DNA of 64,000 nucleotides from Gemmatimonadetes bacterium 13_1_40CM_69_22 (GTDB lineage Bacteria; Gemmatimonadota; Gemmatimonadetes; Gemmatimonadales; GWC2-71-9): NCBI GenBank assembly GCA_001917665.1, contig MNEL01000024.1, positions 1 to 64,000 of the forward strand, read 5' to 3'. Shown piece by piece: positions 17,876 to 26,973 of this stretch (position 1 is its first letter; each line of letters starts with the position of its first letter). The notes under the pieces were generated by a model. It saw only the letters and a program-made list of their open reading frames with translations, ran no database searches and was not told where the DNA came from. The position numbers and the translations under genes were made by a program.

Positions 17876-18895
17876 ATGCCCCTGACCCTCACCGCCGACG
17901 TCGTCACCCTGAAGACCAAGCACCCGTTCGTCATTGCGCGAGGGGGGGGAGACGATTACCGCGTGGTCTGGGTCCGACTGACCGACGCGGACGGCGCTGA
18001 GGGGTGGGGCGAAGCCGATCCGTCCAAGTACTACGGCGAAACGGCGGACACCGTCCTCGCGATGCTCAAGAAGCTCGAACCGTATCTGCCCAAGGACCCG
18101 TTCGATTTAGAAGCGGCGGAGGCGCGGTTCGCCCAGGTCGTGCCGCAGAACGGGGCGGCCCGCGCAGCGGTTTCGGCGGCGCTGCACGACCTCGTCGGGA
18201 AACGCCTGGGCCAGCCGCTGTGGCGGTTATGGGGTCTCGATCCCGCGAAGGCGCCGCGCTCTTCCTTTACCATCGGGATCGACACGGCGGAGCAGATCCG
18301 CCGCAAGGTGGCCGAGGCGTCGGCCTATCCCATCCTCAAGGTCAAGCTCGGAACCGATCGCGACGAGGAAATCCTGGGCGTAATCCGGGACGCGACCGAC
18401 AAGCCCATCCGGGTGGACGCGAACGCCGGCTGGACGCGCGAGCGGGCGATGGCGATGCTGCCGGTCCTGAGGGAATACGGGGTCGAATTCGTGGAGCAGC
18501 CGCTGCCGCCCGACGACCTCGAAGGAACAGCGGCCGTGCGCCGCCGCGGGGTCCTCCCCGTCGTGGTGGACGAGAGCTGCCTGACGGCGGCCGACATCCC
18601 CCGCGTGGCGGATGCGGCGGACGGCATCAACATCAAGCTGGCCAAGTGCGGCTCGCTGCGGGAGGCGCTCCGCATGATTGCGACGGCCCGGGCGCACGGA
18701 ATGCTGGTGATGGTCGGGTGCATGATCGAATCCTCGCTCGGCATCACCGCGGCGGCGCATTTCACGCCGCTCGTCGACGCGGCGGATCTGGACGGCGCGG
18801 CGCTCACGGCGAACGACCCGTTCGTCGGCGCGACGATCGACGGGGGTGAGATCCGACTCCCCACCGGACCGGGGCTGGGTGTCCGGCGGCGGTGA
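17876..18895 (+). CDS. Dipeptide epimerase (L-Ala-D/L-Glu epimerase-like, enolase superfamily)
   Basis: LKVKLGTDRDEEILGVIRD, RVDANAGWTRERA, FVEQPLPPDD, VVVDESCLTAADI, NIKLAKCGSLREALRMI. Confidence 0.85.
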   Translation: MPLTLTADVVTLKTKHPFVIARGGGDDYRVVWVRLTDADGAEGWGEADPSKYYGETADTVLAMLKKLEPYLPKDPFDLEAAEARFAQVVPQNGAARAAVSAALHDLVGKRLGQPLWRLWGLDPAKAPRSSFTIGIDTAEQIRRKVAEASAYPILKVKLGTDRDEEILGVIRDATDKPIRVDANAGWTRERAMAMLPVLREYGVEFVEQPLPPDDLEGTAAVRRRGVLPVVVDESCLTAADIPRVADAADGINIKLAKCGSLREALRMIATARAHGMLVMVGCMIESSLGITAAAHFTPLVDAADLDGAALTANDPFVGATIDGGEIRLPTGPGLGVRRR

Positions 18896-18911
18896 GGGGC
18901 CGGCTCCTGGC

Positions 18912-18969
18912 ACCCCGGGCTTGCACCCGGGGTCAGTGGCGCCGCTGACCCCGCGCGCAAGCGCGGGGG
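18912..18969. repeat. Three consecutive hairpins overlapping the priA 5' region
   Basis: CCCCGGG-CTTGCA-CCCGGGG, near-palindrome GTCAGTGGCGCCGCTGAC, CCCCGCGC-GCAA-GCGCGGGG. Confidence 0.6.
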
Positions 18970-21221
18970 CGACTCCCGGGCGGACGAGCGCCCGCTACGC
19001 CGAGATCGTTCTGCCGGTTCCGGTCTCCCGCACGTACGCCTACCAGATTCCCGCCGACGTTGCCGAACGTTGCGTACCCGGCGCCCGCGTCGTCGTGCCG
19101 GTGCGGGGGCGCCAGGTGATCGGGATCGTGGCCGCGGTAGACGTGGCCCCCCCGGAGGCCGCGGCGCGGTCGATCGCGGCCGCCCCCGACGCCGAGCCCG
19201 CACTCAGCCCGGCGTTGGTCGAGCTGGGTCGCTGGATCAGCCGATATTACGGCGCGCCGCTCGGCCTGGCGCTGCGGGCGCTGCTGCCCGGGCCGCTGTG
19301 GAGCGTGCGTCGACCCGCCGGACCCTCCGAGCAGGTCGAGCGGGTCGTGGTTCTCACGCAGGCTCTCCCCTCGCTGCTCGAGCGCGAGCGGGCGTTCAAG
19401 CGCGCGCCCAAGCGTCGCGTGGTGTACGAGGCGCTCGAGGTGCTGGGTGGATCCGCGCCGCTGCGTCACCTGGTGACCCGGCTCGGGCTGTCGCCCACCG
19501 TGCTCGACGGTCTGGTGAAGCAGCGGCTCGCTCGCTACAGTGACGTGCCGCGGCCGCGCGACCCGTTCACAGGGCTCGCGTCACCGCCGCCGCCGGTGCT
19601 CACCGACGCGCAGCGTCGGGTCGTGGACGGAATCGCCGCAACGTCCCCCGATGTTCCGGTGCTGATTCACGGCGTGACGGGGTCGGGCAAGACGCTCGTC
19701 TATCTCGACCTGCTACGAAGCGTCGTAGCCTCGGGTAACGGCGCGATCCTCCTCGTCCCCGAGATCGCGCTCACCCCGCAGACCGTGGCCCGGGTGCGCG
19801 GCGTGTTCGGGGACCAGGTCGCGGTCCTCCACTCGGGGCTGTCGGACGGCGAGCGCGCCGACGCCTGGCGGGCGCTGCGGCGCGGGGAGCGCCGTGTAGC
19901 GGTGGGACCCCGTTCTGCGGTGTTCGCGCCCGTGCAGCGGCTCGCCGCCATCGTGATCGACGAGGAGCATGAGGCGAGCTACAAGCAGGGGACGGCGCCG
20001 CGCTACCACGCCCGCGACGTGGCGCTGACACGGGCTCGGCTGGAGGGCGCCCGGCTGATCCTCGGGAGCGCCACGCCCTCGCTCGAGACGCTGCACGTCG
20101 CCCACGCGGGGCGGGTCTGCACCTTCGAGCTGCCGGAGCGCATCGGCGCGCGCCCGCTCCCCCCGGTCGAGGTGATCGATCTGCGGAGCGCGCGCCGTGT
20201 CCCGGAGGCTCACGGAATCCCCTGGACCGAGCCGCTCGATCAGGCCGTGCGGGGGGCGCTCGCCCGCACCGAGCAGGTCATTCTCCTCTTGAACCGCCGC
20301 GGCTTTGCGACGTACCTCCAGTGTCCCGCCTGCGGCGACGTGCGCCAGTGCCCGCACTGCGCCATCGCCCTCACCGTCCACCAGACGCCGCGCGTGCTGC
20401 GCTGTCACTACTGCGGGCACGAAGCACCGGTTCCCACGGGTTGCGGGGTGTGCGGCAAGGAACCCCAGCGCATGCGCGGGCTCGGCACGCAGCAGCTCGA
20501 GCACTTCGTGGGCCTGCGGTTTCCGGAGGCCCGCGTCGCCCGCATGGATCTCGATACCACCAGCACGAAGTGGGCGCATCACCGGATCCTGGAGCGCATG
20601 GCACAGGGGAAGCTCGACATCCTGCTCGGCACCCAAATGATCGCCAAGGGGCTGGACTTCCCGAACGTGACGGTGGTTGGGGTGGTGGACGCGGATACGG
20701 GCCTCAACCTCCCCGACTTCCGGGCCGCCGAGCGCACGTTTCAGCTCGTGGCGCAAGTGGCGGGGCGGGCAGGCCGCGGCCCCAAGGGCGGCCGCGTCTT
20801 CGTGCAGACTCGGGCCCCGGACCACCACGCGATTCGGGCAGCCGCTGCTCACTCGGTGGCCGGCTTCGCTGCCGCCGAGCTGCCGATGCGCGCACCTCCC
20901 GACCCCGCGTACCCGCCGCACGTGGGGCTGGCGCGCTTCGTGGCAGTGCATGCGGACGAGCGGCTCGCCCAGGAAGCCGCCGAGCGGGTCGCGGCTTGGC
21001 TCAGGCGCGCGAACGCGGAGCAGCTCGGCGGCGCGCTCACCGTCTTGGGGCCCGCGCCGTGCCCGATCATGCGGCTGAAAGGGCAGTGGCGCTGGCACGT
21101 GCTCATCAAGTCGCCGGAGGCCCGGCCGATCGGACGGGTGGTGCGCGCCTGGGGGCGCGGGCGCGGTCCGGGCGCGCGAGGCGCGGTCGTCGTGGACCGC
21201 GATCCTGTTTCATTGCTGTGA
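18936..21221 (+). CDS. priA: Primosomal protein N' (replication restart helicase)
   Basis: YAEIVLPVPVSRTYAYQIPADV; GVTGSGKTLVYL; DEEHEASYKQ; zinc motifs CPACGDVRQCPHC...CHYCG..CGVCG; ILLGTQMIAKGLDFPNVTVVGVVDADTGL. Start uncertain (18886-18960). Confidence 0.94.
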   Translation: MAPLTPRASAGATPGRTSARYAEIVLPVPVSRTYAYQIPADVAERCVPGARVVVPVRGRQVIGIVAAVDVAPPEAAARSIAAAPDAEPALSPALVELGRWISRYYGAPLGLALRALLPGPLWSVRRPAGPSEQVERVVVLTQALPSLLERERAFKRAPKRRVVYEALEVLGGSAPLRHLVTRLGLSPTVLDGLVKQRLARYSDVPRPRDPFTGLASPPPPVLTDAQRRVVDGIAATSPDVPVLIHGVTGSGKTLVYLDLLRSVVASGNGAILLVPEIALTPQTVARVRGVFGDQVAVLHSGLSDGERADAWRALRRGERRVAVGPRSAVFAPVQRLAAIVIDEEHEASYKQGTAPRYHARDVALTRARLEGARLILGSATPSLETLHVAHAGRVCTFELPERIGARPLPPVEVIDLRSARRVPEAHGIPWTEPLDQAVRGALARTEQVILLLNRRGFATYLQCPACGDVRQCPHCAIALTVHQTPRVLRCHYCGHEAPVPTGCGVCGKEPQRMRGLGTQQLEHFVGLRFPEARVARMDLDTTSTKWAHHRILERMAQGKLDILLGTQMIAKGLDFPNVTVVGVVDADTGLNLPDFRAAERTFQLVAQVAGRAGRGPKGGRVFVQTRAPDHHAIRAAAAHSVAGFAAAELPMRAPPDPAYPPHVGLARFVAVHADERLAQEAAERVAAWLRRANAEQLGGALTVLGPAPCPIMRLKGQWRWHVLIKSPEARPIGRVVRAWGRGRGPGARGAVVVDRDPVSLL

Positions 21222-21231
21222 CACCGGACGG

Positions 21232-22398
21232 TTGCGTGAGGCGATTCGTGCCGCGTATTATGACCCTCCAGTGACCGCTCGCCCCCGCTTCCAGTATCGA
21301 CCACCCGACTTCGACGCCCCGCCGCTCGCGAGCGCGCCCGATGCGCGCTTCGAGCCCGCCCCGGCCGACGGGGTCCTGCCCGACGGCTTTTTTTCCACTA
21401 CGAATCTCCCCACCTATGTGCGCAGCGCAGGCGCGTGGCGCCGGCCCCGGCTGCCGCGTATGGACTGCGTCATCGTGCGCCACCCCACGGGCGACCTCGT
21501 CGTCACCGAGCCGCGCCGAGTGCAGCAAGGCCAGCTGGTGGCGGTGGGCACCGATGAGGACGGCAGCCAGGGCATCCTCGTTCATTCCGAAGGGTTCCTC
21601 GGCGGCAGCCACAGCGCGAACGAGTTCGGCTTCATGCAGACCGCAGTGTCGCGCGAGCGCCCGGTGGACTACGCCGTGCTGGCGCAGCTGCTCGGCGAGG
21701 AGAGGCAGCGTGGCGGGAAGATCCTTTGGGTCGTGGGGCCGGCGCTGGTGCACGCGCGGGCGCGCGAGGACATGGTCTGGTTCGTGCGCAATGGCTACGT
21801 GCAGGCGTTCCTGGGCGGGAACGCCGTCGCCGTGCACGACCTCGAGGCGGCGATCTTCGGCACCACGCTCGGGATGTCGAGCTCGGGCGAGGGGGTGGAA
21901 GGGGGCCACGCGCTCCACATGCGCGCTATCAACGCGATCCGGCGCGCGGGCGGGATCGCGGCGGCCGTGCGGCAGGGCATCGTCACCGCGGGGATCATGC
22001 ACGCGCTGGTGACGCACGGCGTGCCGTTCGTGCTCGCGGGCTCGATCCGCGACGACGGGCCGCTCCCCGAGGTCCTGGCCGACACCCTCGCCGCGCAGGA
22101 CGCTATGCGGCAGTTCACCGCCCAGGCCACGTTCGCGGTATTCGTGGCGACCGCCCTACACGCGATCGCCGTCGGCAACATGCTGCCCGCGTTCGTGGAT
22201 GCGTCGCCGCCCGACGAGCTGCGTCCGCTGACGACGATCTGCGTCGACCAGACCGAGTTCGTCGTGAACAAGCTGCGCGATCGCGGCACGCACCAGGCGT
22301 ACGGAGTCGTGACGAACGCGCAGGACTTCATGCACGTGCTGCGGTTCTACGTGGAACGATGGGAGCAAGCGCAGGCCCCGGCGACCATCCTCCGGTAG
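21232..22398 (+). CDS. TIGR00300-like / archaeal-type ornithine cyclodeaminase-like (LOR/SDH domain) protein
   Basis: RMDCVIVRHPTGDLVVTEPRRVQQGQLVAVG, GGKILWVVGPALVHARAREDMVWFVRNGYVQAFLGGNAVAVHDLEAAIFGTTLG: matches my recollection of this family. Confidence 0.65.
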   Translation: MREAIRAAYYDPPVTARPRFQYRPPDFDAPPLASAPDARFEPAPADGVLPDGFFSTTNLPTYVRSAGAWRRPRLPRMDCVIVRHPTGDLVVTEPRRVQQGQLVAVGTDEDGSQGILVHSEGFLGGSHSANEFGFMQTAVSRERPVDYAVLAQLLGEERQRGGKILWVVGPALVHARAREDMVWFVRNGYVQAFLGGNAVAVHDLEAAIFGTTLGMSSSGEGVEGGHALHMRAINAIRRAGGIAAAVRQGIVTAGIMHALVTHGVPFVLAGSIRDDGPLPEVLADTLAAQDAMRQFTAQATFAVFVATALHAIAVGNMLPAFVDASPPDELRPLTTICVDQTEFVVNKLRDRGTHQAYGVVTNAQDFMHVLRFYVERWEQAQAPATILR

Positions 22399-22754
22399 TG
22401 CCGGGCCGGGGGCCGGGGTGGGCGAAGCTCGCCGAAGCGGTGGCCAGGCACGTGCCGCCCGCCGAGATCGAGACCATCTATCTGTTCACGCCGCTCAAGC
22501 GGGAAGGGCGGGAGTGGGGCACGGCGGTGGTCGCGCGCCGGCCCACCGACGGCGGTGGACGGTTGCGCGTCTACACGGCACGCTACATGCTGGTCGTGCG
22601 CGGCAAGGAGCGCGGGCAGTCGCGCGTGGAAGTGGTCGAAACAGGGCTCTCGCCCGCGGAGGTCATCGAGCAAGTGATGCAGGCGACGGCCGACCGCACG
22701 GGCGACCCGGAGCCCCCGGTAGCGGTGGGGGCGGCGGTGTGGTATGAAAGCTGA
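22398..22754 (+). CDS. Small hypothetical protein
   Basis: GTG start overlapping the upstream TAG; 118 aa; sits between the ornithine cyclodeaminase-like and PvlArgDC genes. Confidence 0.6.
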   Translation: MPGRGPGWAKLAEAVARHVPPAEIETIYLFTPLKREGREWGTAVVARRPTDGGGRLRVYTARYMLVVRGKERGQSRVEVVETGLSPAEVIEQVMQATADRTGDPEPPVAVGAAVWYES

Positions 22755-22768
22755 AAGGAGGTGACGGG

Positions 22769-23329
22769 TTGATCGAGTCGCGAATGTTCGTGCCCACCAA
22801 GGCCTTTCTCACCAAGGGCGTCGGTCGGCACCGGGAAAAACTCACGAGTTTCGAGATGGCGCTGCGGGACGCCCATCTCGCCAACTTCAACCTCGTGCGG
22901 GTCAGCTCGATCTTCCCACCCCACTGCGAGCTGGTGGATCGGGAAGAGGGTCTCTCGCTCATGCAGCCCGGGCAGGTCGTGTTCGCCGTCATCGCGGAGT
23001 CCTCCACCAACGAACCGAGCCGGCTCGTCGCCGCCTCCATCGGCGTGGCGATGCCGGCCGACCCGACGCATCACGGCTACATCTCCGAGCACCACAGCTA
23101 CGGTCAGAACGAGGTCACGGCCGGAGAGTATGCGGAAGACCTCGCCGCGTCCATGCTCGCGACCGTGCTGGGCGTACCGTTCGACTCCGGTTCGGCGTGG
23201 GACGAGCGGCGGGAGCAGTGGCTCCTGTCGGGGGAGATCGTGCGCACGATGAACGTCACCTCCACCGCCGAGTGTGGCGACGACGGCCGCTGGACGACCG
23301 TCGTCTCGGCGGTGTGCTTCTGCGGGTGA
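22769..23329 (+). CDS. Pyruvoyl-dependent arginine decarboxylase
   Basis: [44 protein letters not shown] (Ser-Ser self-cleavage context) ... [25 protein letters not shown]; perfect SD AAAGGAGGTGA and TTG start. Confidence 0.92.
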   Translation: MIESRMFVPTKAFLTKGVGRHREKLTSFEMALRDAHLANFNLVRVSSIFPPHCELVDREEGLSLMQPGQVVFAVIAESSTNEPSRLVAASIGVAMPADPTHHGYISEHHSYGQNEVTAGEYAEDLAASMLATVLGVPFDSGSAWDERREQWLLSGEIVRTMNVTSTAECGDDGRWTTVVSAVCFCG

Positions 23330-24042
23330 TCCCTTCGTTCGCGCTGGCGTTCGTCGCCGGGCTGCTGAGCTTTCTCTCTCCGTGCGTCTTGCCTCTCATC
23401 CCGAGCTACGTGGGATTCCTCACCGGGCTCTCGCTCGAAGCGGTCGAGGCGCGGCGCGGCACCGCGCTGGCGCACGCGCTGTGGTTCGTGGCCGGCTTCT
23501 CCCTCATCTTCACCGCCCTCGGCGCCACGGCGTCGGCACTCGGCGTGCTGCTGCTGCGCTCCCAGGTGTGGATCGGACGCATCGGCGGGGTCGTGGTCGT
23601 CCTGTTCGGTTTGTACCTGCTCGGCATCCTCCGGCCGGCGTTCCTCATGCGGGAGCGGCGGCTCGAGCTGGCCCACAAGCCGCTCGGCTATCTCGGCTCT
23701 GCGTTCGTAGGCGTCACGTTCGGCGCCGCCTGGACTCCCTGCATCGGGCCGATCCTGGGCGCGATTCTCACCCTCGCTGCCGCCCAGGCCAGCGTAGCGC
23801 ACGGCACCGCCCTGCTCGGCGTCTACGCCCTGGGGCTCGCCATCCCCTTCGTCATCACGGCGCTCGCGCTGGACCGCTTCCTCGGCTGGTTCCAGCGGTT
23901 CCGGCCCTACATCGTCTGGGTGGACCGCATCGCCGGAGCGCTGCTCGTCCTGCTGGGTATCCTCCTCGTCACCGATCGCTTCACGCTGCTCGCGGGGTGG
24001 CTGCAGGGGCTGACGCCGGAGTTTCTGAAGAGCCGGTTGTAA
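23326..24042 (+). CDS. ccdA: CcdA-like cytochrome c biogenesis / thiol-disulfide transmembrane protein
   Basis: [21 protein letters not shown] and [17 protein letters not shown]: DsbD/CcdA cysteines; multiple TM helices. Confidence 0.93.
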   Translation: MIPSFALAFVAGLLSFLSPCVLPLIPSYVGFLTGLSLEAVEARRGTALAHALWFVAGFSLIFTALGATASALGVLLLRSQVWIGRIGGVVVVLFGLYLLGILRPAFLMRERRLELAHKPLGYLGSAFVGVTFGAAWTPCIGPILGAILTLAAAQASVAHGTALLGVYALGLAIPFVITALALDRFLGWFQRFRPYIVWVDRIAGALLVLLGILLVTDRFTLLAGWLQGLTPEFLKSRL

Positions 24043-24080
24043 GACGCCCCTACCCTGCCGCGAGTCTTTCCACGCTGGGT

Positions 24081-24108
24081 GTAGGGGCGCAGCATGCTGC
24101 GCCCCTAC
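24081..24108. repeat. 28-bp perfect palindrome GTAGGGGCGCAGCATGCTGCGCCCCTAC
   Basis: Exact copy of the 14218 and 16874 palindrome. Confidence 0.95.
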
Positions 24109-24146
24109 TCGGCGCTGCATCGCCCTATCGGCGCTGCATCGCCCTA
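24109..24146 (+). repeat. Two tandem 19-bp units TCGGCGCTGCATCGCCCTA
   Basis: Two exact consecutive copies between the palindrome and the two-hairpin element. Confidence 0.85.
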
Positions 24147-24160
24147 ACGGACACCGCGCG

Positions 24161-24205
24161 TGTGCTTTAGCACAGCGTCTTGCCGAGCCCAGGCTTCAGC
24201 CTGGG
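24161..24205 (+). repeat. Two-hairpin repeat element, copy B
   Basis: TGTGC-TTTA-GCACA then GCGTCTTGCCGAG then CCCAGGC-TTCA-GCCTGGG. Confidence 0.85.
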
Positions 24206-24278
24206 AACTTCAAGGGCCACTTTCCTATATTAGGGTCCAGCGAATATTGGGTCCAGCGAAACCACGAGAGAGGGAATA

Positions 24279-25067
24279 ATGATCACGCTTCAGAAGCACT
24301 CCTCGCACCTCGTCGCGCTGCTGACCGCCGTGGCTTTGGCCGGGTGCGTCAAGAGCGACCAGGCGAACCAGTCGGCCGACTCCACCGCGCGCAACCTGAC
24401 GCTCGCCCCGACCGAGTCGACGGCCGCGATGAAAGACGTGCCCCCGCCCCCGACCGAGGCCGCCAAGCCCGCGCCCGAGAAAAAGACGTCCCAACCGGCG
24501 GCCAAGCCCCCGGCTCCCAAACCTGCGGCGCCGACGACGCTGACGGCTGCCGCCGGAACCCGGATGTCGCTCGCCGCGAGCGACTCGATCTCCACCCGGC
24601 AGGCGAAGGCTGGTGATGCATTCACGGCGACCGTGGGTCAGGACGTGAAGGACGCGGCAGGACGGGTTGTGATTCCGGCGGGGTCGGCAGTACAGGGAAC
24701 GATCGTCGCCGCCGAGCCGGCGCCCAATCCCAATGCGAGCGGGCAGCTCACACTCGACGTGAAGAGCGTCAGCGTGCGCGGCACCAGTTACGCCGTGGAC
24801 GCGACCGTCGAGTCGATGGACACGGTGATGAAGGGACGCGGCGTCACCAAAGCCGACGCCGCGAAGGTGGGTGGTGGGGCGGTCGCGGGGGCACTCGTCG
24901 GGAAGCTGCTCGGCAAGAACGCGAAGGGTGCCGTGATCGGGGGCGCGGTAGGCGCCGCCGCCGGTGCCGCCGCGGCGCGGGCTTCGCGCGACATCGACAT
25001 CATACTCCCCAAGGGGGCGGCGATCACCATCAAGCTGAACAAGCCGCTGACGGTGAAGCGGGCCTGA
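24279..25067 (+). CDS. Lipoprotein with glycine-zipper segment
   Basis: VALAGCVKSD lipobox; GGGAVAGALVGKLLGKNAKGAVIGGAVGAAAGAAAA glycine zipper. Confidence 0.75.
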   Translation: MITLQKHSSHLVALLTAVALAGCVKSDQANQSADSTARNLTLAPTESTAAMKDVPPPPTEAAKPAPEKKTSQPAAKPPAPKPAAPTTLTAAAGTRMSLAASDSISTRQAKAGDAFTATVGQDVKDAAGRVVIPAGSAVQGTIVAAEPAPNPNASGQLTLDVKSVSVRGTSYAVDATVESMDTVMKGRGVTKADAAKVGGGAVAGALVGKLLGKNAKGAVIGGAVGAAAGAAAARASRDIDIILPKGAAITIKLNKPLTVKRA

Positions 25068-25070
25068 TGG

Positions 25071-25098
25071 TTGGGGGCGCGGCACGCCGCGCCCCTAC
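25071..25098. repeat. Variant palindrome of the 28-bp family
   Basis: TTGGGGGCGCGGCACGCCGCGCCCCTAC; compensatory change in the core relative to GCAGCATGCTGC. Confidence 0.75.
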
Positions 25099-25105
25099 GG
25101 GAAAT

Positions 25106-26908
25106 TCAATACCCTACCGCCCCGCCGCCGCGCCGGGGATCGGCTACCCCGACCCAGCCGGCGGCGGTTCGTTCGATGGCCGCGATGTCGCCCATCCGGC
25201 CCCGCTCGCGCAGCTCGTAGCCCATCGCCTTGAGACGCTCGATCGCGGTCTGGGAGAGACCGCCCCGCTCGTAGAAGACCACGTCCGGGAGCGCCTGCTG
25301 GTGCACGCGCGGGGCAGCCACCGCGTCCGCCAGTGACATACCGTGGTCCACCACGTTCACGATCACCTGATACACGCTGTTGATGATGGTCGGGCCGCCG
25401 GGCGTCCCCAGCACCATGAACAGACGGCCGTCTCGTCCCAGTACGATCGACGGCGTCATCGCCGACAGCATGCGCTTCCCCGGCGCGATGGCGTTGGCGT
25501 CGCCCTGGATCAGCCCGTACATGTTCGGCTTCCCGGGCGCGGTCGTGAAGTCATCCATCTCGTTGTTCAAGAGGAATCCCGCGCCCGCGACGGTGACCGC
25601 GCTGCCGAAGCCCCCGTTCAAGGTGGTGGTGACCGCGGCCGCGTTGCCGTCGGCGTCGACGATGGAGTAATGCGTCGTCTCAGTGCCCTCGTTCCCCGAT
25701 GTTGTGACCGGCGGCGTGGGCGTCGCGTGGTCCGGCAGGATCTGGGCGCGCAGCTCCGCGGCGTACGACTTCGACAGCAGCCGCTCGAGCGGCATGTCGA
25801 CGAAGTCCGGGTCGCCGAGCCAGTGGTTGCGGTCCATGAAGGCGCGCCGCATCGCCTCGGCCTCGAGGTGGACGTAGCCCGGGCTGCCGAACGGGGGCAG
25901 CGTATCGTAGCCCTCCATGATGTTCAGGATCTCGCCCAGCGTGACGCCGCCCGAGCTCGCGGGCGGCATCGAGTAGATGGTGTAGCCACGATAGGTGATC
26001 TCGATGGGGGTGCGCCACTTCGGCGTATAGCCCTTGAGGTCGTCCTTGGAGATGAGCCCGTGGCCGCGCTGCATATCGGCGACGATCAGGTCCGCGACCT
26101 GGCCGGTGTAGAACACGCCTGGTCCGGAGTCCGCGATGAGCTGCAGCGTGTGCGCGAGGTCGGGTTGGTGGAACCTCGTGCCGGGCGCAGGCGCATGGCC
26201 GTCCACCAGGAACTGCTGCGCGGACGCCGGGAACAGCGCCAGCCGCTCCGCCTCTTCCGCGATCGATCGGCTGCGCGCGGCGTCGAGGGTGTGCTCGCGG
26301 GCGAGCCGGATCGCCGGAGCGAGCAGCTTCGCCCAGGGCAGGCGTCCGGCACTCTTCCACGCCTCGTACATCCCGGCCACGCTGCCTGGAACGCCCGAGG
26401 CGAGGTGGCCCGTGAGGCTTTGCTGGGTCGGGTTCCCTGTCGAGTCGACGTACATGCCGCCCGTCGCTTTGCCCGGCGCCGTCTCGCGGTAGTCCAGCGC
26501 GCGCACGCGACCGGTCGTGTCGCGGTAGACGATGAACCCGCCGCCGCCGAGGTTGCCCGCCTCGGGGAGCACGACCGCGAGCGCGAACCCGACCGCCACC
26601 GCGGCGTCGACGGCGTTGCCGCCCTGTTTGATGATCTCGATCCCGACGTGGCTCGCGACCGGATGACCCGACACCACCATGGCGCGGGGGCCGGACACTG
26701 CGACGCCCTTGCCGGCGAGTGACCACGTCTCGGGGATGATCGGCCGGCCGGTGACGATCGCGTCGACGCGCGCGCCCGGAGCCGTGGGGTGGTCGGCCGG
26801 CGCGGCGGCGGCAGGCGGCGGCGCGGGGATCGTCTCGGGCGGCCGCGTGCCGCCGCAGGCGGCGAGCAGGGCGAGGGCGGCGGGGGCAGCAAGCGGGATC
26901 TGGCGCAT
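25106..26908 (-). CDS. ggt: Gamma-glutamyltransferase (lipoprotein)
   Basis: GMVVSGHPVASHVGIEIIKQGGNAVDAAVAVGFAL, TTHYSIVDADGNAAAVTTTLNGGFGSAVTVAGAGFLLNNEMDDF, TPGGPTIINSVYQVI; lipobox LLAACGG. Confidence 0.96.
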   Translation of the reverse strand: MRQIPLAAPAALALLAACGGTRPPETIPAPPPAAAAPADHPTAPGARVDAIVTGRPIIPETWSLAGKGVAVSGPRAMVVSGHPVASHVGIEIIKQGGNAVDAAVAVGFALAVVLPEAGNLGGGGFIVYRDTTGRVRALDYRETAPGKATGGMYVDSTGNPTQQSLTGHLASGVPGSVAGMYEAWKSAGRLPWAKLLAPAIRLAREHTLDAARSRSIAEEAERLALFPASAQQFLVDGHAPAPGTRFHQPDLAHTLQLIADSGPGVFYTGQVADLIVADMQRGHGLISKDDLKGYTPKWRTPIEITYRGYTIYSMPPASSGGVTLGEILNIMEGYDTLPPFGSPGYVHLEAEAMRRAFMDRNHWLGDPDFVDMPLERLLSKSYAAELRAQILPDHATPTPPVTTSGNEGTETTHYSIVDADGNAAAVTTTLNGGFGSAVTVAGAGFLLNNEMDDFTTAPGKPNMYGLIQGDANAIAPGKRMLSAMTPSIVLGRDGRLFMVLGTPGGPTIINSVYQVIVNVVDHGMSLADAVAAPRVHQQALPDVVFYERGGLSQTAIERLKAMGYELRERGRMGDIAAIERTAAGWVGVADPRRGGGAVGY

Positions 26909-26913
26909 GCTGA

Positions 26914-26953
26914 ATTGTGCACGTTGACCCGAGTTTGGGTCAACGCCTAACTT
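26914..26953. promoter_or_regulatory. Divergent ggt/murQ promoter with central palindromic operator
   Basis: CGTTGACCC-GAGTTT-GGGTCAACG (26922-26945). Plus: TTGACC-18-TAACTT; minus: TTGACC-18-CACAAT. Confidence 0.65.
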
Positions 26954-26973
26954 GGGGGCCACCCGACACCCTC

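Noticed and set aside
14218-25098. Repeated palindromes as a CRISPR array
   Set aside because: Copies are dispersed kilobases apart with no regular spacers and no cas genes; better explained as REP/MITE-like repeats
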